DNA of 64,000 nucleotides. Source: CAVPOO01 sp963707015. Its GTDB lineage: Bacteria > Pseudomonadota > Gammaproteobacteria > Thiohalobacterales > Thiohalobacteraceae. The stretch spans positions 1 to 64,000 of the forward strand of contig CAVPOO010000012.1 of the NCBI GenBank assembly GCA_963707015.1, written 5' to 3'. The position numbers and the translations under genes were made by a program. Positions 17,199-26,725 of the stretch are shown one piece after another (positions within the stretch are counted from its first letter, which is position 1; each line of letters starts with the position of its first letter). The notes below the pieces were generated by a model. The model worked only from the letters and a program-made list of their open reading frames with translations. It was not told the origin of the DNA and made no database searches.

Positions 17199-18746
17199 TC
17201 AACCGAGCTGCACTGTCACGAAGCGTTGGTTACCCTGTCGGTTCACCAGCAGTACCACGCTGCCCCGGTCAGCGGCATTTGATGCACGCACGACACTGAC
17301 CACGTCGGCCGGTTTGGATACGGGTTTGCCGCCGGCCTGGACGATGACATCACCCGGGCGAATGTCTTCCCGCGCCGCGGCGCTGCCGGACTCGGTCTCT
17401 ATGACCAGGACGCCGTCGACATCGCCAGGTACTTCAAAGCGCTGCCGTAACGCCTCGCTCATGGGCGCGAGCGCCAGACCGAGCCTGGACCCCTCGACCG
17501 ATTCAGTGGCAACCTCACCGGCATCCGCCGTGACTTCCGGTGACCGGGCAACCGACACCTCGAGGTTTCGTTTCTTGCCCTGCCGCCACACGGCCATACT
17601 GGTCTTCTGTCCCGGCGCCGCATCAGCCACCAGCTTCGGCAGGTCCTTCATCTGGGTGACTTCGCGGTCATTAAAGCTGACGATCACGTCGCCGACCTCG
17701 AGGCCCGCGCGGGCCGCAGGCGATTCAGGGGTCACGCTGGTAACCAGAGCGCCATGGGTGTCGGGGCACTTCATGCTCTCGGCCAGGGTGTCTGTGAGTG
17801 TCTGAATCTGAACACCCAGCCAGCCGCGCTCGACATGACCCTCGGCCATCAGTTGCTGGATGACGGATTTCGCCTGCGCGGCGGGCACCGCAAAGCCGAT
17901 ACCGATGTTACCGCCGTTGGGCGAAAAGATCGCCGTGTTGACCCCGATGACTCTGCCGCTGAGATCGAACAGCGGTCCACCGGAACTGCCGCGGTTAATG
18001 GGCGCATCGATCTGCAGATAATCGTCATAGGGCCCGGACTGAATGTCCCGGCCCCTGGCCGAGATAATGCCGGTGGTTGCCGTGCCGCCCAGGCCGAAGG
18101 GATTGCCGATCGCCAGCACCCAGTCACCGGGTCGTGCGCCGTCGGAATCGCCAAAGGTCACATACGGCAGCTTACCGTCTGCGTCTATTTTCAGCAGCGC
18201 CAGATCGGTCTTGGGATCACGCCCACGGAGCTCGGCCGGAAGACGCGTGCCGTCATTGAGTACCACCTCGATCTCGGAGGCATGGTCGATCACGTGGTTG
18301 CTGGTGACCACGTAGCCATCGGGCGTGACGATAAAGCCGGACCCAAGGCCGTGTACTTTGGGCATAGCGCCGTGCGGCTCGGGCAGCGACGGTGACTGAC
18401 CGAAAAAGCGTTCAAAGAAGTCCCGAAGGCGCGGGTCGTCCGGCAGTTCCAGACCCGGCATGTCATCGCCCGACACCGAGACGGACCCTCCGGTAACGGC
18501 CACATTGACCACCGCGGGTTGCACACGCTCTACCAGTGCGGCAAAACTCGGCGGGGCCTGCACGGCAGAGCGTTCGATCGCCAACGGTGAAGTGTCCGGC
18601 AAGGCTGGACCGGTTTTGGCAACGGCGGCGACGCCCGCTATGCTGAGCGCGACCGCAAGTGCGAGCGCCGAGCGTCGAAACAGGCGCCCGTTGCGGCTCC
18701 TGTGGCTGGCGGTCGACTGACGGGTTGAGTGCATTACTGTGTTCAT
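17199..18746 (-). CDS. Do/DegP-family periplasmic serine protease
   Basis: A 515-residue exported protease with a long basic signal region and hydrophobic segment near residues 27-43. The trypsin-like domain carries the catalytic triad: His in TSNHVIDH, Asp in TDLALLKI and Ser in NRGSSGGPLFD. Two PDZ domains follow (LGVQIQTL onward and LGLALAPM onward). The family degrades or refolds misfolded envelope proteins in the periplasm. An AAAGGAG ribosome site about six bases before the ATG supports the start. The response regulator and kinase follow 94 bases downstream on the same strand. Confidence 0.93.
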   Translation of the reverse strand: MNTVMHSTRQSTASHRSRNGRLFRRSALALAVALSIAGVAAVAKTGPALPDTSPLAIERSAVQAPPSFAALVERVQPAVVNVAVTGGSVSVSGDDMPGLELPDDPRLRDFFERFFGQSPSLPEPHGAMPKVHGLGSGFIVTPDGYVVTSNHVIDHASEIEVVLNDGTRLPAELRGRDPKTDLALLKIDADGKLPYVTFGDSDGARPGDWVLAIGNPFGLGGTATTGIISARGRDIQSGPYDDYLQIDAPINRGSSGGPLFDLSGRVIGVNTAIFSPNGGNIGIGFAVPAAQAKSVIQQLMAEGHVERGWLGVQIQTLTDTLAESMKCPDTHGALVTSVTPESPAARAGLEVGDVIVSFNDREVTQMKDLPKLVADAAPGQKTSMAVWRQGKKRNLEVSVARSPEVTADAGEVATESVEGSRLGLALAPMSEALRQRFEVPGDVDGVLVIETESGSAAAREDIRPGDVIVQAGGKPVSKPADVVSVVRASNAADRGSVVLLVNRQGNQRFVTVQLG

Positions 18747-18838
18747 AGCCGTTTCTCCTTTAGCAGCTTAACCAAGATGCCGTCAGGATAGCCCGCGCCA
18801 CCTTAAGCCGGGATGGCCATCAGATTAAATTTTCGTAA

Positions 18839-19015
18839 GGTGTTTCTCCCAAGCGGCAAAGTAAGTTCCCTCCAGGTTGGAATGCAAAACGGCTTAGAGA
18901 GGTGCTCGCCCACTACGAATCGCAGACTGAGGAAGAAGCCGTAGCGGAGGATGAAGCGGCTTTTGAAGCTGCTGGCCAAACGGTCTCTGACCGTAGTCGT
19001 TATGTTTATTGCTAG
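18839..19015 (+). pseudogene. Remnant of a small acidic protein
   Basis: An open stretch between an in-frame TAA (18836) and a TAG (19013-19015) encodes KFPPGWNAKRLREVLAHYES followed by QTEEEAVAEDEAAFE and a divergent end. This pattern resembles a family of small acidic proteins of about 65 residues that continue with a conserved hydrophobic tail. Here there is no start codon in a suitable place, and the tail is replaced after GQTVS by an unrelated sequence, which suggests a frameshift. It is therefore best read as a decayed gene. Family function is unknown to me; some similar short proteins sit next to toxin genes. Confidence 0.4.
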
Positions 19016-19043
19016 AGCAAATTACTAAAATAGGGAGAAGGAA

Positions 19044-19367
19044 ATGCCTCAATACCTTATTACTTATCTCGGCGGCGATAAGCCATCTGGCCCAGAGGAA
19101 GGTAAGCAACATTACTCGAAATATGTCGCTTGGTTATCTTCATTGGGCGACTCAGCAGTTAGTCCTGCTAATCCGCTTAAGAATACGAGCACAGTAAATT
19201 CTGATGGTACTGTTACGACTGGAGGCACGACGTCAATGTCCGGTTTCACTATAATTGAAGCTGATTCTATGGAGGCGGCACTGTTGATTGCAAAGGGTTG
19301 CCCTTTTCTTGATATTGGCGGTTCACTTGAGGTGTCAGAGTTAATCCAGATGCCAGGCCAAAAATAG
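19044..19367 (+). CDS. YCII-related (DGPF-type) small protein
   Basis: A 107-residue cytoplasmic protein that begins MPQYLITYLGG and ends with a beta strand followed by GCPFLDIGGSLEVSELI, the pattern of YCII/DGPF-domain proteins. The family has a ferredoxin-like fold; its members have no single established function, although some act as dehydrochlorinase-like enzymes. A GGGAGAAGG ribosome site precedes the ATG closely. Its codon use and AT-richer composition differ from the GC-rich genes around it, as for the next small gene, which suggests that 18.8-19.7 kb is an acquired patch. Confidence 0.7.
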   Translation: MPQYLITYLGGDKPSGPEEGKQHYSKYVAWLSSLGDSAVSPANPLKNTSTVNSDGTVTTGGTTSMSGFTIIEADSMEAALLIAKGCPFLDIGGSLEVSELIQMPGQK

Positions 19368-19469
19368 ACGAAAAATCGCATTCACTCGGACCGCAAAAGG
19401 CGCCACTTGTGACTCGCTCTCCTTTTTTTGTCCGGTGATGCGAAGCGTTAAAACGTGAAGGAAGTAGAT

Positions 19470-19673
19470 ATGAAGAAACATATGATTGGTAGCAAAGCGT
19501 TGAGGCTGACATTTCTTGTCACAGGGCTAGTCATCTGGCTCGGGATTTGGTTGACGGGATTTAGTGCAGCTCATTGGGTATTGTACATCCCAGCTATTGC
19601 GCTTGTATTTGCCGGAGCCACTGGTATATGTCCCGGGCTTATAATAAATAAGATGCTTTTAAGGGAAAGCTAG
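19470..19673 (+). CDS. Small two-helix membrane protein
   Basis: A 67-residue protein with two hydrophobic helices (about residues 13-30 and 36-55), the second running into ATGICPGLIINKML. This resembles the small YgaP-type/DUF2892-like inner-membrane proteins, but the match is loose. The ATG at 19470 is preferred because AAGGAAG lies seven bases upstream; the longer frame from 19455 starts inside that ribosome site. The function is unknown. It follows the YCII-like gene by about 100 bases on the same strand and shares its AT-richer composition. Confidence 0.55.
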   Translation: MKKHMIGSKALRLTFLVTGLVIWLGIWLTGFSAAHWVLYIPAIALVFAGATGICPGLIINKMLLRES

Positions 19674-19905
19674 CTCTAATGAATGCAATGTTGTTTTCGT
19701 TAGGGCAATGCGAGGAACTATCGAAGTATTGGCCAGTTACCATCCGCGGTGTTGTTGGGCCCTGGAACGAAACCGATGATAGTGTGGGTCTGGCCGTTCT
19801 AAGCGCCGGGTAACGACGTGCCGTGTTCGTCAGGATCAGCCAAGGGGTGCGGTGGCCCCCGAGACGGACGTCCCGGGAACCACCAGGCTCAGTCAGGCAA
19901 ACACC

Positions 19906-20385
19906 CTACTCGGACTTCTTCTTGGCCTGCTCCGAGACGTACTTCAGGATTCCGTCGATCTCGGTCTTCCACTTGGCGAGGTCGTACTGGTTGCCGTTTA
20001 AGACGGTGCTCCAGAGCCGAACTTCGGCCGCGTAGCCGACCGCCTCGCGAACCTCGGCGTCCGTCGCTCCATTTGCCTTCGCAAACGCGGTGTGGGCGTA
20101 AGCGCAGTAGGAGCAGGGAATCTGAGCCGCAACGCCGAGTGCGATCAGCTCACGGTACTTCGGTGGAATCACGCCATCGGGATTGCCGGAACTGCCCTTC
20201 CAGAACTCCCACGCGCCTGAGCGCGCTCCGTCCGGGAGTAAGGCAATGAAAGGGGGGACTATGCCCAGCGCACCCTCCATCTCCGCGGTAGCCGCGTCAA
20301 GAGCCTCGTCGGCCAATACCGTGCTGGTCGGCGTGAGCAGCATCAAGGCGATCACAGACGTAACGAAAACTGAATGGGTCTTCAT
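19906..20385 (-). CDS. Exported AhpD-like (carboxymuconolactone decarboxylase family) protein
   Basis: A 159-residue protein with a signal peptide ending near VLA (residue 25). It contains the AhpD/CMD helical core: PPKYRELIALGVAAQ followed by CSYCAYAHTAFAKANGAT, with the redox-active CxxC and the downstream His of peroxidase-type members. Most family proteins are cytoplasmic; the signal peptide here implies a periplasmic thiol-peroxidase or redox role. Its ATG overlaps the end of the upstream metallo-beta-lactamase-fold gene by four bases, so the two are probably translated together. Confidence 0.85.
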   Translation of the reverse strand: MKTHSVFVTSVIALMLLTPTSTVLADEALDAATAEMEGALGIVPPFIALLPDGARSGAWEFWKGSSGNPDGVIPPKYRELIALGVAAQIPCSYCAYAHTAFAKANGATDAEVREAVGYAAEVRLWSTVLNGNQYDLAKWKTEIDGILKYVSEQAKKKSE

Positions 20386-21464
20386 GGCGAAACCTCCTGC
20401 GTCGAAGACCGGTGCGAATCATGTTCGCTGTGCGCCAGTAATCTGTCCGGGTTGTCGTGGCCTTGCGCCAGCAGTTCCCGGTAGCCGTGCAGATCCTGCT
20501 CGTCCATTGCCTGCATCTGCGGCTGTCCTGCCTCGGCGACCGTCTTCACTGTCGGGCCGAGGACAAGCGTCGAGCCGAGTCCGGCGTACAGGTAGCGGTC
20601 GCCGAAACTCTGCTTCAGAAGTGCGAAGGCCGGCTCCCCCGTGCAGTGCACGGGCGCGATCCAGTCCACCTTCCACTTGTCACGCAACGAGGTCGCAATC
20701 CGCGTGATCTCATCGGGTTTGGCCGGCAGCAGGTGTGTGCCGCCGAAGACCAGATGTATCGGTTTGTTGATCGCCGCGCTGGCGGCCTCGACGATCTTCT
20801 CGAGCGTCGGGTGACTGCATCCGACCACCAGGACGATGCCATCCGGCGTATCGATCGCCAGTGAGATCTCCATCACGTCCAGATCGACGCCCCAGGGCCC
20901 CTTCAGCAGAATGAGATGAAATCCGGGTGCGATCTCGGTGGTTTCGGTGATCCATTCGAAGTTGCCTTGCGGCCATGGGCTGCCAAAATGCAGCGTCGCG
21001 GGAGGGTTCCCGTCGAAGTAGCGCATATCGACAGGCAGCGATTCATCACGCTTGTAGAAGGTTCCGGGCAGGGCCGCTCCGAAAACGCCAAAGTTCTCCT
21101 TCGGCACGTAGATCTTCACGTCCGGGTTCACGGTCATCAGGTAATTCAGGCCGCTGGTATGGTCACCATGACGGTGAGAGACGACCGCGAAGTCGAGTTT
21201 GGTGAGATCGATACCCTTGGCCTTCACATTGTGGGCAAAGATATCGGCGTTGTTGCCGGTGTCGAAGAGGATGCGCTTGCCGCCGTACTCGATGAAGGCG
21301 GAGAAGCCCCAGTCCTTCTGCATGTTGGATGTCTTGCCGAAGGCGTCGTAGAGAACCGTGATCTGCGCCTTGGCCGGGTCTGCCGCTGCGACCGGCAGAG
21401 GCACCGCCATAGCTCCGCTCAGGAGCCACAGCAGCGGTACGAAGCTGTGCACTGAATGTTTCAT
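20382..21464 (-). CDS. Exported metallo-beta-lactamase-fold hydrolase
   Basis: A 360-residue protein with a signal peptide ending near AAA (residue 28). The metal motif SHRHGDHTSG follows a beta strand (KLDFAVV), and later strands supply the remaining ligands (VVGCSHP, APVHCTGEPA). This arrangement, with the FDTGNN strand before it, matches the group named after 7,8-dihydropterin-6-methyl-4-(beta-D-ribofuranosyl)-aminobenzene-phosphate synthase-like proteins. The actual substrate in bacteria is unknown. Export to the periplasm is unusual for that subgroup. Coupled by a four-base overlap to the AhpD-like gene. Confidence 0.85.
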   Translation of the reverse strand: MKHSVHSFVPLLWLLSGAMAVPLPVAAADPAKAQITVLYDAFGKTSNMQKDWGFSAFIEYGGKRILFDTGNNADIFAHNVKAKGIDLTKLDFAVVSHRHGDHTSGLNYLMTVNPDVKIYVPKENFGVFGAALPGTFYKRDESLPVDMRYFDGNPPATLHFGSPWPQGNFEWITETTEIAPGFHLILLKGPWGVDLDVMEISLAIDTPDGIVLVVGCSHPTLEKIVEAASAAINKPIHLVFGGTHLLPAKPDEITRIATSLRDKWKVDWIAPVHCTGEPAFALLKQSFGDRYLYAGLGSTLVLGPTVKTVAEAGQPQMQAMDEQDLHGYRELLAQGHDNPDRLLAHSEHDSHRSSTQEVSP

Positions 21465-21631
21465 ATCGTTTCTCCCTAGGCAGCAGGGAAGAAGACTGCT
21501 GTCGGTGGGCGTGGTGAAATGACGTGTTGCCAGATGATGCGGTGTTACACAGCAAACAATAGTTCGTTAGAGCAAGCTGTCTATAAGTATCAGTACGTGT
21601 GGACTGTGGAACCGATTGAATGTTTGGGCAA

Positions 21632-21662
21632 AAAGACGTAGGTATTACTACACGTAGTCTTT
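21632..21662. promoter_or_regulatory. Imperfect palindrome in the 341-bp gap upstream of the MBL-fold gene
   Basis: AAAGAC at 21632-21637 pairs with GTCTTT at 21657-21662, and within the interval ACTAC and GTAGT flank an AC pair (21647-21658). It lies about 170 bases before the MBL-fold start and about 140 bases after the stop of the CadC-like regulator gene. A regulator operator or a weak terminator are both possible. Nothing else is seen in 21465-21805. Confidence 0.3.
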
Positions 21663-21805
21663 GGGGATGATCGTATTCCAGGGGAACAAAATGGACGGGT
21701 GTTGCCTATTGCAACGAGGACCTCATTGGCTGGATGACTGTGCAGATTTATCGGGTTTGCCGAGAGCTGGATTTGTGCGAGGTATAAATCCCGGGTGGTA
21801 GTTAT

Positions 21806-23557
21806 TCATGACAGGCCCGCCTTGCGGAGCCCTTGCAGAATTCGCTCACGGTCAGCGGGATCCTTGAAAGGGAAGGTTGCTTCGATACGCTGCAGTGAAA
21901 ACTGCGGGTTAATGGTAAGAATCTGCTCCACCTCCCATTCAGCACTTTCGGCGTCGCCTGCCTGCGCGTAAGCGGCTGCCATCCAGACGTGCAGCCTTTG
22001 TGATGCGGGATTGCTGGCAATTCCCTTCTCAAAGGCAGCGACTGCTTCATCATAACGGCCCAGAATGTACAGAGCCTGCCCGAGATGGAGTGTGTAGTTG
22101 TAAGGATGATGCGGATTGATGAGCATGGCCTTGCGAATCCGCTCCAGACCCTCTTCCGGCCGGCCTGCAAAGACCAGTAAGGTTGCCAGCAACAGATGGC
22201 CATTGGCGTAGTTGGGGTCATTGTCGATGGCCTTTTCTGCCTCGACCAGCGCCTTGACGTACTCGCCCAGTTCCCGGTACGCAAGGCCTTTAACGAAATA
22301 CGCCACCGGCGAATTGTCGTTTAACGAGATCGACCTGCTGGCCAGTTCGATCGCACGACGCAAGGATGCCTCCCGGTCGGCACTCCAGCCATTCATCGCG
22401 TCATAGGCGTATGTCCAGGCCAGCATGGCGTGGGCAAGCGCGTACCCTGGGTCGTACTGTATGGCTGCTGCAAAGAAATCCCGGGCGCGCAGATTTTCAT
22501 CCCTGCTGGCGTAGAGATAGAACCGCTGCCTGCCTCTACTGAATGTGTCATAGGCATCGGAACTGCGTGTCTGCTGATAGGTACCGGGTCGTTCTTCAGC
22601 AGCTTCGCTGGTGACTGCCAGCTTCGCAGCGATGTCGTGCGCTATCCTGCCCTGCAATTCGAAGATATTGTTAAGATGACTCTCAAAGGATTCGGCCCAC
22701 GAAACGCTGCCGTGCTCAGCATCGATGAGTTGGGTATTGATCCATACCTGTTCACCGGCACGACGCACGCTGCCATGCAGGACATAGCGGACCTCGAGCT
22801 TATTGGCTATCTCCTCCAGACTCAGCGATGGGTCCTTGTAAACGAACGCCGACTCCCGGGCAATGACGAGGAGATCCGGATGCTTCGCGAGTCCCGTAGT
22901 CAGATCATCGGTAATGCCATCGGCAAAATATTCCTGAGCGGGATCGCCGCTCAGGTTGTCAAACGGAAGCACAGCGATTGAATTCGTTATCGTGCCGTCG
23001 TGGGCGACACCCTTCTCTCCCGTTTCCCAGGGTGCAAACCAGATCATGGCGCCAACAATAAGCAACCCGGCCAAAGCGACGAAAACCAGAACCAGACCAA
23101 TTCCCGGTCGCCGGCTTGAAGCGATAGGTTCGTGCTCTAAAGGCGCCGCTAGACCTCCAGCCGGCTCCTGCACCCGCTCGACAGGGGCGACCAGCCGGTA
23201 GCCTTTTTTCGACAGGGTCTCAATGATGCGTGGCCGGCGCGGATCGTCGTTGAAGGCCTTGCGCAGCTTCTGTATCGCGCCCGTCAAGGCGTCATAACTG
23301 ACCACCATTCCAGACCAGACAGCGTCGTCAAGTTCCTGGCGGGTTACCGGCTCCCCGGGCCGCTCTGCCATATAAACGAGAACGGCCATCACCTTCGGCT
23401 CAAAGTGTATGGTCTCGCCCACCCGGCTCATGCGGTTGAGCGCAGGCTCGACCGTCCAGTTATCGATCGAAAACGCTTCGACGAGGGATTTCCGCGTCGC
23501 CGAGGGGACAATTGTCTCTGGCGAAACGCCGCTGGCATGTGCCGATGTCGCCGTCAT
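21806..23557 (-). CDS. CadC-like membrane regulator with TPR domain
   Basis: A 583-residue protein. Residues about 30-120 form an OmpR-type winged helix (EPALNRMSRVGETIHFEPKV, then ELDDAVWSGMVVSYDALTGAIQKLRKAF), followed by one membrane helix (about 150-172). The periplasmic part has the segment IAVLPFDNLSGDPAQEYFADG found in many adenylate-cyclase-like or TolB-N-type regulators, then at least five TPR repeats (about 360-560). Such proteins bind DNA directly while anchored in the membrane, with the outer part sensing a signal or partner. It is divergent from a small exported protein gene at 23727, a possible target. Confidence 0.85.
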   Translation of the reverse strand: MTATSAHASGVSPETIVPSATRKSLVEAFSIDNWTVEPALNRMSRVGETIHFEPKVMAVLVYMAERPGEPVTRQELDDAVWSGMVVSYDALTGAIQKLRKAFNDDPRRPRIIETLSKKGYRLVAPVERVQEPAGGLAAPLEHEPIASSRRPGIGLVLVFVALAGLLIVGAMIWFAPWETGEKGVAHDGTITNSIAVLPFDNLSGDPAQEYFADGITDDLTTGLAKHPDLLVIARESAFVYKDPSLSLEEIANKLEVRYVLHGSVRRAGEQVWINTQLIDAEHGSVSWAESFESHLNNIFELQGRIAHDIAAKLAVTSEAAEERPGTYQQTRSSDAYDTFSRGRQRFYLYASRDENLRARDFFAAAIQYDPGYALAHAMLAWTYAYDAMNGWSADREASLRRAIELASRSISLNDNSPVAYFVKGLAYRELGEYVKALVEAEKAIDNDPNYANGHLLLATLLVFAGRPEEGLERIRKAMLINPHHPYNYTLHLGQALYILGRYDEAVAAFEKGIASNPASQRLHVWMAAAYAQAGDAESAEWEVEQILTINPQFSLQRIEATFPFKDPADRERILQGLRKAGLS

Positions 23558-23726
23558 AGCCGTACCTATCCCGTTGATTGCATTACCGTCAGATAAGGAT
23601 CAGGAAAGCATCGTTCTCTCTCCATAAATCTAGGTCATTTCACTGCTATGTACAGGTCATGGACGCGGATCACGGATGAACCGAAGCGGCAGTTTCTGAT
23701 AAATCGACCCGATGAGGAGTACAGCC

Positions 23727-24059
23727 ATGACCACCCAGTTCATATCATCAGATTTCCTTCCGGTATCCATAATTTTTGCGGTTTTGCTACTTGGACTCGT
23801 GGGTCCGACCGAGGCGGGGGATAGCTGGCAGGAGAAAATGCTCTTCAATCCGTCAGCGAGCCAGCTCGAACTCGAGAAGCGCGGCACAATCATGATTTAC
23901 GATGGTTTCAAGGACACCCAGATTACGCGCGCAATGGACACTCAGTTTGATCGCATCCAGTCAATGATGTTTGTCCGCACAATTGCGACCGATTCCAAGG
24001 GCGAAACCCTGCGCGACAAAGACACGGGCGATGTGGTGGTTGAGGACGATGGTTGCTGA
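23727..24059 (+). CDS. Small exported protein of unknown function
   Basis: A 110-residue protein with a signal peptide ending near EAG (about residue 30) and a mature part of mixed charged residues (SWQEKMLFNPSASQLELEKRG, then IMIYDGFKDTQI). It ends in DDGC, a terminal Cys that is its only one. The ATG at 23727 is preferred over 23712 because a TGAGGAG ribosome site lies ten bases before it. No domain is recognised. It is divergent from the CadC-like regulator, 169 bases away, which makes regulation by that protein plausible but unproven. Confidence 0.65.
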   Translation: MTTQFISSDFLPVSIIFAVLLLGLVGPTEAGDSWQEKMLFNPSASQLELEKRGTIMIYDGFKDTQITRAMDTQFDRIQSMMFVRTIATDSKGETLRDKDTGDVVVEDDGC

Positions 24060-24276
24060 ATCGCCTCTGAATTATGTCGGTAAGAACAATAATCGAGTTT
24101 TTCACCGAATAACCACCCAGCTGTCTGCCTCTTCGGTACGGGTTTTCGGTGACTGATGCTTAATCTACCCAGACTGACGTCTGGCAGCCTGGATAGAATT
24201 TCCGCAATGCAGCCCCCGACTGCAGGGTCGATCTGATTGCCCTGGATGGTTTCAGTAAGCGGGGCAGGTCACCGGG

Positions 24277-25811
24277 ATGCTCGGCATATATATGGACATT
24301 ACCAAGCGTAAGCAGGCGGAAATCACCTTGAGGAAAAGCGAGGCTCGACTGCAAACCTTGTTCGACTCCGCAGCCGAGTTTATTTTCGTCATCGATCCCG
24401 AGGGCGGGATCAGTAAGGCCAACCGTTATACCTACGAACAATCAGGCTATAAAACAGACCAGGTTATCGGAAGAAATCTCAGGGGAGTCTTTACTGAGGA
24501 GTCACAGAATATTTGTGACTGCAACTTTCCCCGACTCCGGGAGCAAGGCTACAGGCGGGCGGACGTCGAGTTCGTATGCAAGGATGGGCATGTTATCCAG
24601 ATGGAATGTTCAGAGACCGCCGTACCCGATGAGCACAGTGATTTCACCACGTTTTTAATTATTCAGCGGGACGTAACGGAGCGCAAACGCGCCGCTGACG
24701 CCCTGGCCAACAGCGAGGTGCGATTTCGCGCTATATTCAATTCCACCCATCAGTTCATCGGCCTGCTGGACCCGGATGGCACGCTACTCCAGGTCAATCA
24801 GACAGCACTGAATTTCGGCGGGCTCAGGAAAGAGGACGTCGTCGGACGCCCATTCTGGGACAGCTATTGGTGGCGCTACTCGACCGAGGTCCGGAATCGA
24901 CTCAAGGCCGCGATCAGGGATGCTGCGTAAGGAAAGTCGGCACATTATGAAGAGGATGTGCTCGCTCGAGGTAATACAATCAGAACAATTGACTTTACTC
25001 TTACACCAGTAAGGAACCAGCACGGCGAGACGGTACTCATCATCCCGGAAGGAAGGGATATCACGGATAAGAAACGGGCGGAGGAAGAAATACAGCGTCA
25101 CCACCAGGAAATGGCACACGTCATTCGGCTCAGCACGATGGGGGAAATGGCCTCAGGTATGGCGCATGAATTAAACCAGCCATTAGCGGCACTAGTGGGT
25201 TATTGTGAAGCAGCACTATCGCTGGTGAAATCACTTCCAGCACCGCCACGACAACTCAGTGACATACTAGAACGCGCCTCGGGGTGCAGGCACACCGTGC
25301 CGGCAGAATCATCCGGCAGCTGCGTGAATTTGTCAGTAAGGAAAGCGGGCATAACCAGCCCCTGGACCTCGATCAAGTTATCGAGGATTTGAACGTTCTT
25401 CTCAGTTCGGAGCTGAAAAGTGCAAAGGGGACATTAGAGCATCGTCGTGATGGCCAGGGTCGCAAGGTGATGGTCAACAAGATGCAGATCGAGCAGGTAT
25501 TGATCAACCTGATAAGAAACAGTGTTGAGGCAATACAAAGTATTCGAACAAAGGGTGGGAAGGTAACCTTGAAAACACAGTTGTTGGACGATGAATCTAT
25601 CGAAGTAACCGTGACCGATAACGGACCCGGTATAAATGCCGACATGCTTGGCAGAATGTTTAATCCGTTCCAGACCAGCAAGGAATCGGGGATGGGCATG
25701 GGCTTATCCATCAGCCGCTCGATTATCGAGGCACATGGAGGAAGGATATGGGCAGACGAGCAACACCATAATGGTGCGTTATTTGGTTTCCGCCTGCCTG
25801 TCTATGAATGA
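24277..25811 (+). pseudogene. PAS-domain sensor histidine kinase, broken by a stop and a frameshift
   Basis: Three segments read as one kinase. First (24277-24930): the tail of one PAS domain (MLGIYMDITKRKQAE) with an in-frame stop just upstream, then two PAS domains. It closes at a TAA (24928-24930), yet the same frame continues with matching sequence (HYEEDVLARG, then FTLTPVRNQHGETVLIIPEG). Second (to about 25280): phosphoacceptor region GEMASGMAHELNQPLAALVG. Third (from about 25284, one base missing in a GGGG run): AHRAGRIIRQLREFV, N-box NLIRNSVEAI, DNGPGI and GMGMGLSISRSI, ending at 25811. The N-terminus also looks lost. No response regulator is adjacent. The many independent lesions argue for true decay. 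Confidence 0.85.
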
Positions 25812-26029
25812 CACGCAGCCATAGGTAAACGCGTAAGACGAGAACGTGCCTTATCTCGCGCCCCATGGCAACCTCAGGTATGCAGGCGTACGGCCTGAGT
25901 GAGGGCAGAGGGAGCGAGCGACAGGATCTTCGGCTTCTTTACTGTGAATTCAATAATAGCACCCGCCCCGGGGGCAACCGGTGCACCCCATAGCGCCTCT
26001 CGGGGGCCGCCAGCAGGGCCGGCTGCCAT

Positions 26030-26401
26030 TCAAACCGAAGTGCCAAGCCCGAGGTTGCGCAGCGCCGTGCGGAAGGCATTGAAGGGGCTCAGAATCGCGT
26101 CACCCAGGATGATGGCACACCCGAACCAGTGAAAAAATGTTGGTGTCTCACCGAGCTTGAAGTACAGGTAGGACATGAGCACGGTCGCGACGATCAGGGC
26201 CAGGATGGCGCTCACCAGGTCGAGGAGGAACGCCCAGGTGTTGATGTCCCCCGACTTGAAAAACTCCACGAACAGCACGAAGACGCCCAGCCCCAGGAAG
26301 ATATAACCGGCTACCCCGCTCATATCCAGACCGGTGAAATGCACCACCACCATGTAGGCGATGAGCACCAGTGTCAGGGGTATCCATTTGAAGGGCGACA
26401 T
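26030..26401 (-). CDS. Four-helix membrane protein of unknown function
   Basis: A 123-residue, very hydrophobic protein with about four transmembrane helices (residues about 5-24, 31-48, 57-77 and 90-108) and a short charged tail. The ATG at 26401 (MSPFKWIPL) is chosen because an AAAGGGA ribosome site precedes it and the first helix then starts normally; an ATG at 26440 would add 13 polar residues. No family is recognised. It is isolated, with the broken kinase on one side and a 717-bp gap on the other. The first part of that gap (26402-26725) contains no recognisable gene. Confidence 0.6.
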   Translation of the reverse strand: MSPFKWIPLTLVLIAYMVVVHFTGLDMSGVAGYIFLGLGVFVLFVEFFKSGDINTWAFLLDLVSAILALIVATVLMSYLYFKLGETPTFFHWFGCAIILGDAILSPFNAFRTALRNLGLGTSV

Positions 26402-26725
26402 GTGACGTCCCTTTCTTTCGATCGTTACGGATTCGGCCATGGGTGATAATACTCGTCTGTCATGCACGCAGTGGTCAATGTGCCGCAATGAGGTGCAAAC
26501 GTGTTCAACTCAAAGGTTGCCTTGTTCGCAGGCTTCTCACTGCCCGATTTTGGCGAAGTATGCCCCGTGCGGCAGGAATACGCAATTCTCCGCGCGGCCT
26601 GTCGGTCGGACTTGGGGGTTCGTGACGAGGTCGCTCTCACACCGCCGCAGTAGACTCCACCTGAGTCCGACAGACTCCGACCCACGCTTTCAACTTGACA
26701 ACAATCGAGGCTGACAAATTCAGCT

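Noticed and set aside
19679..19813. 44-codon reading frame after the two-helix membrane protein
   Set aside because: No ribosome site and no recognisable feature.
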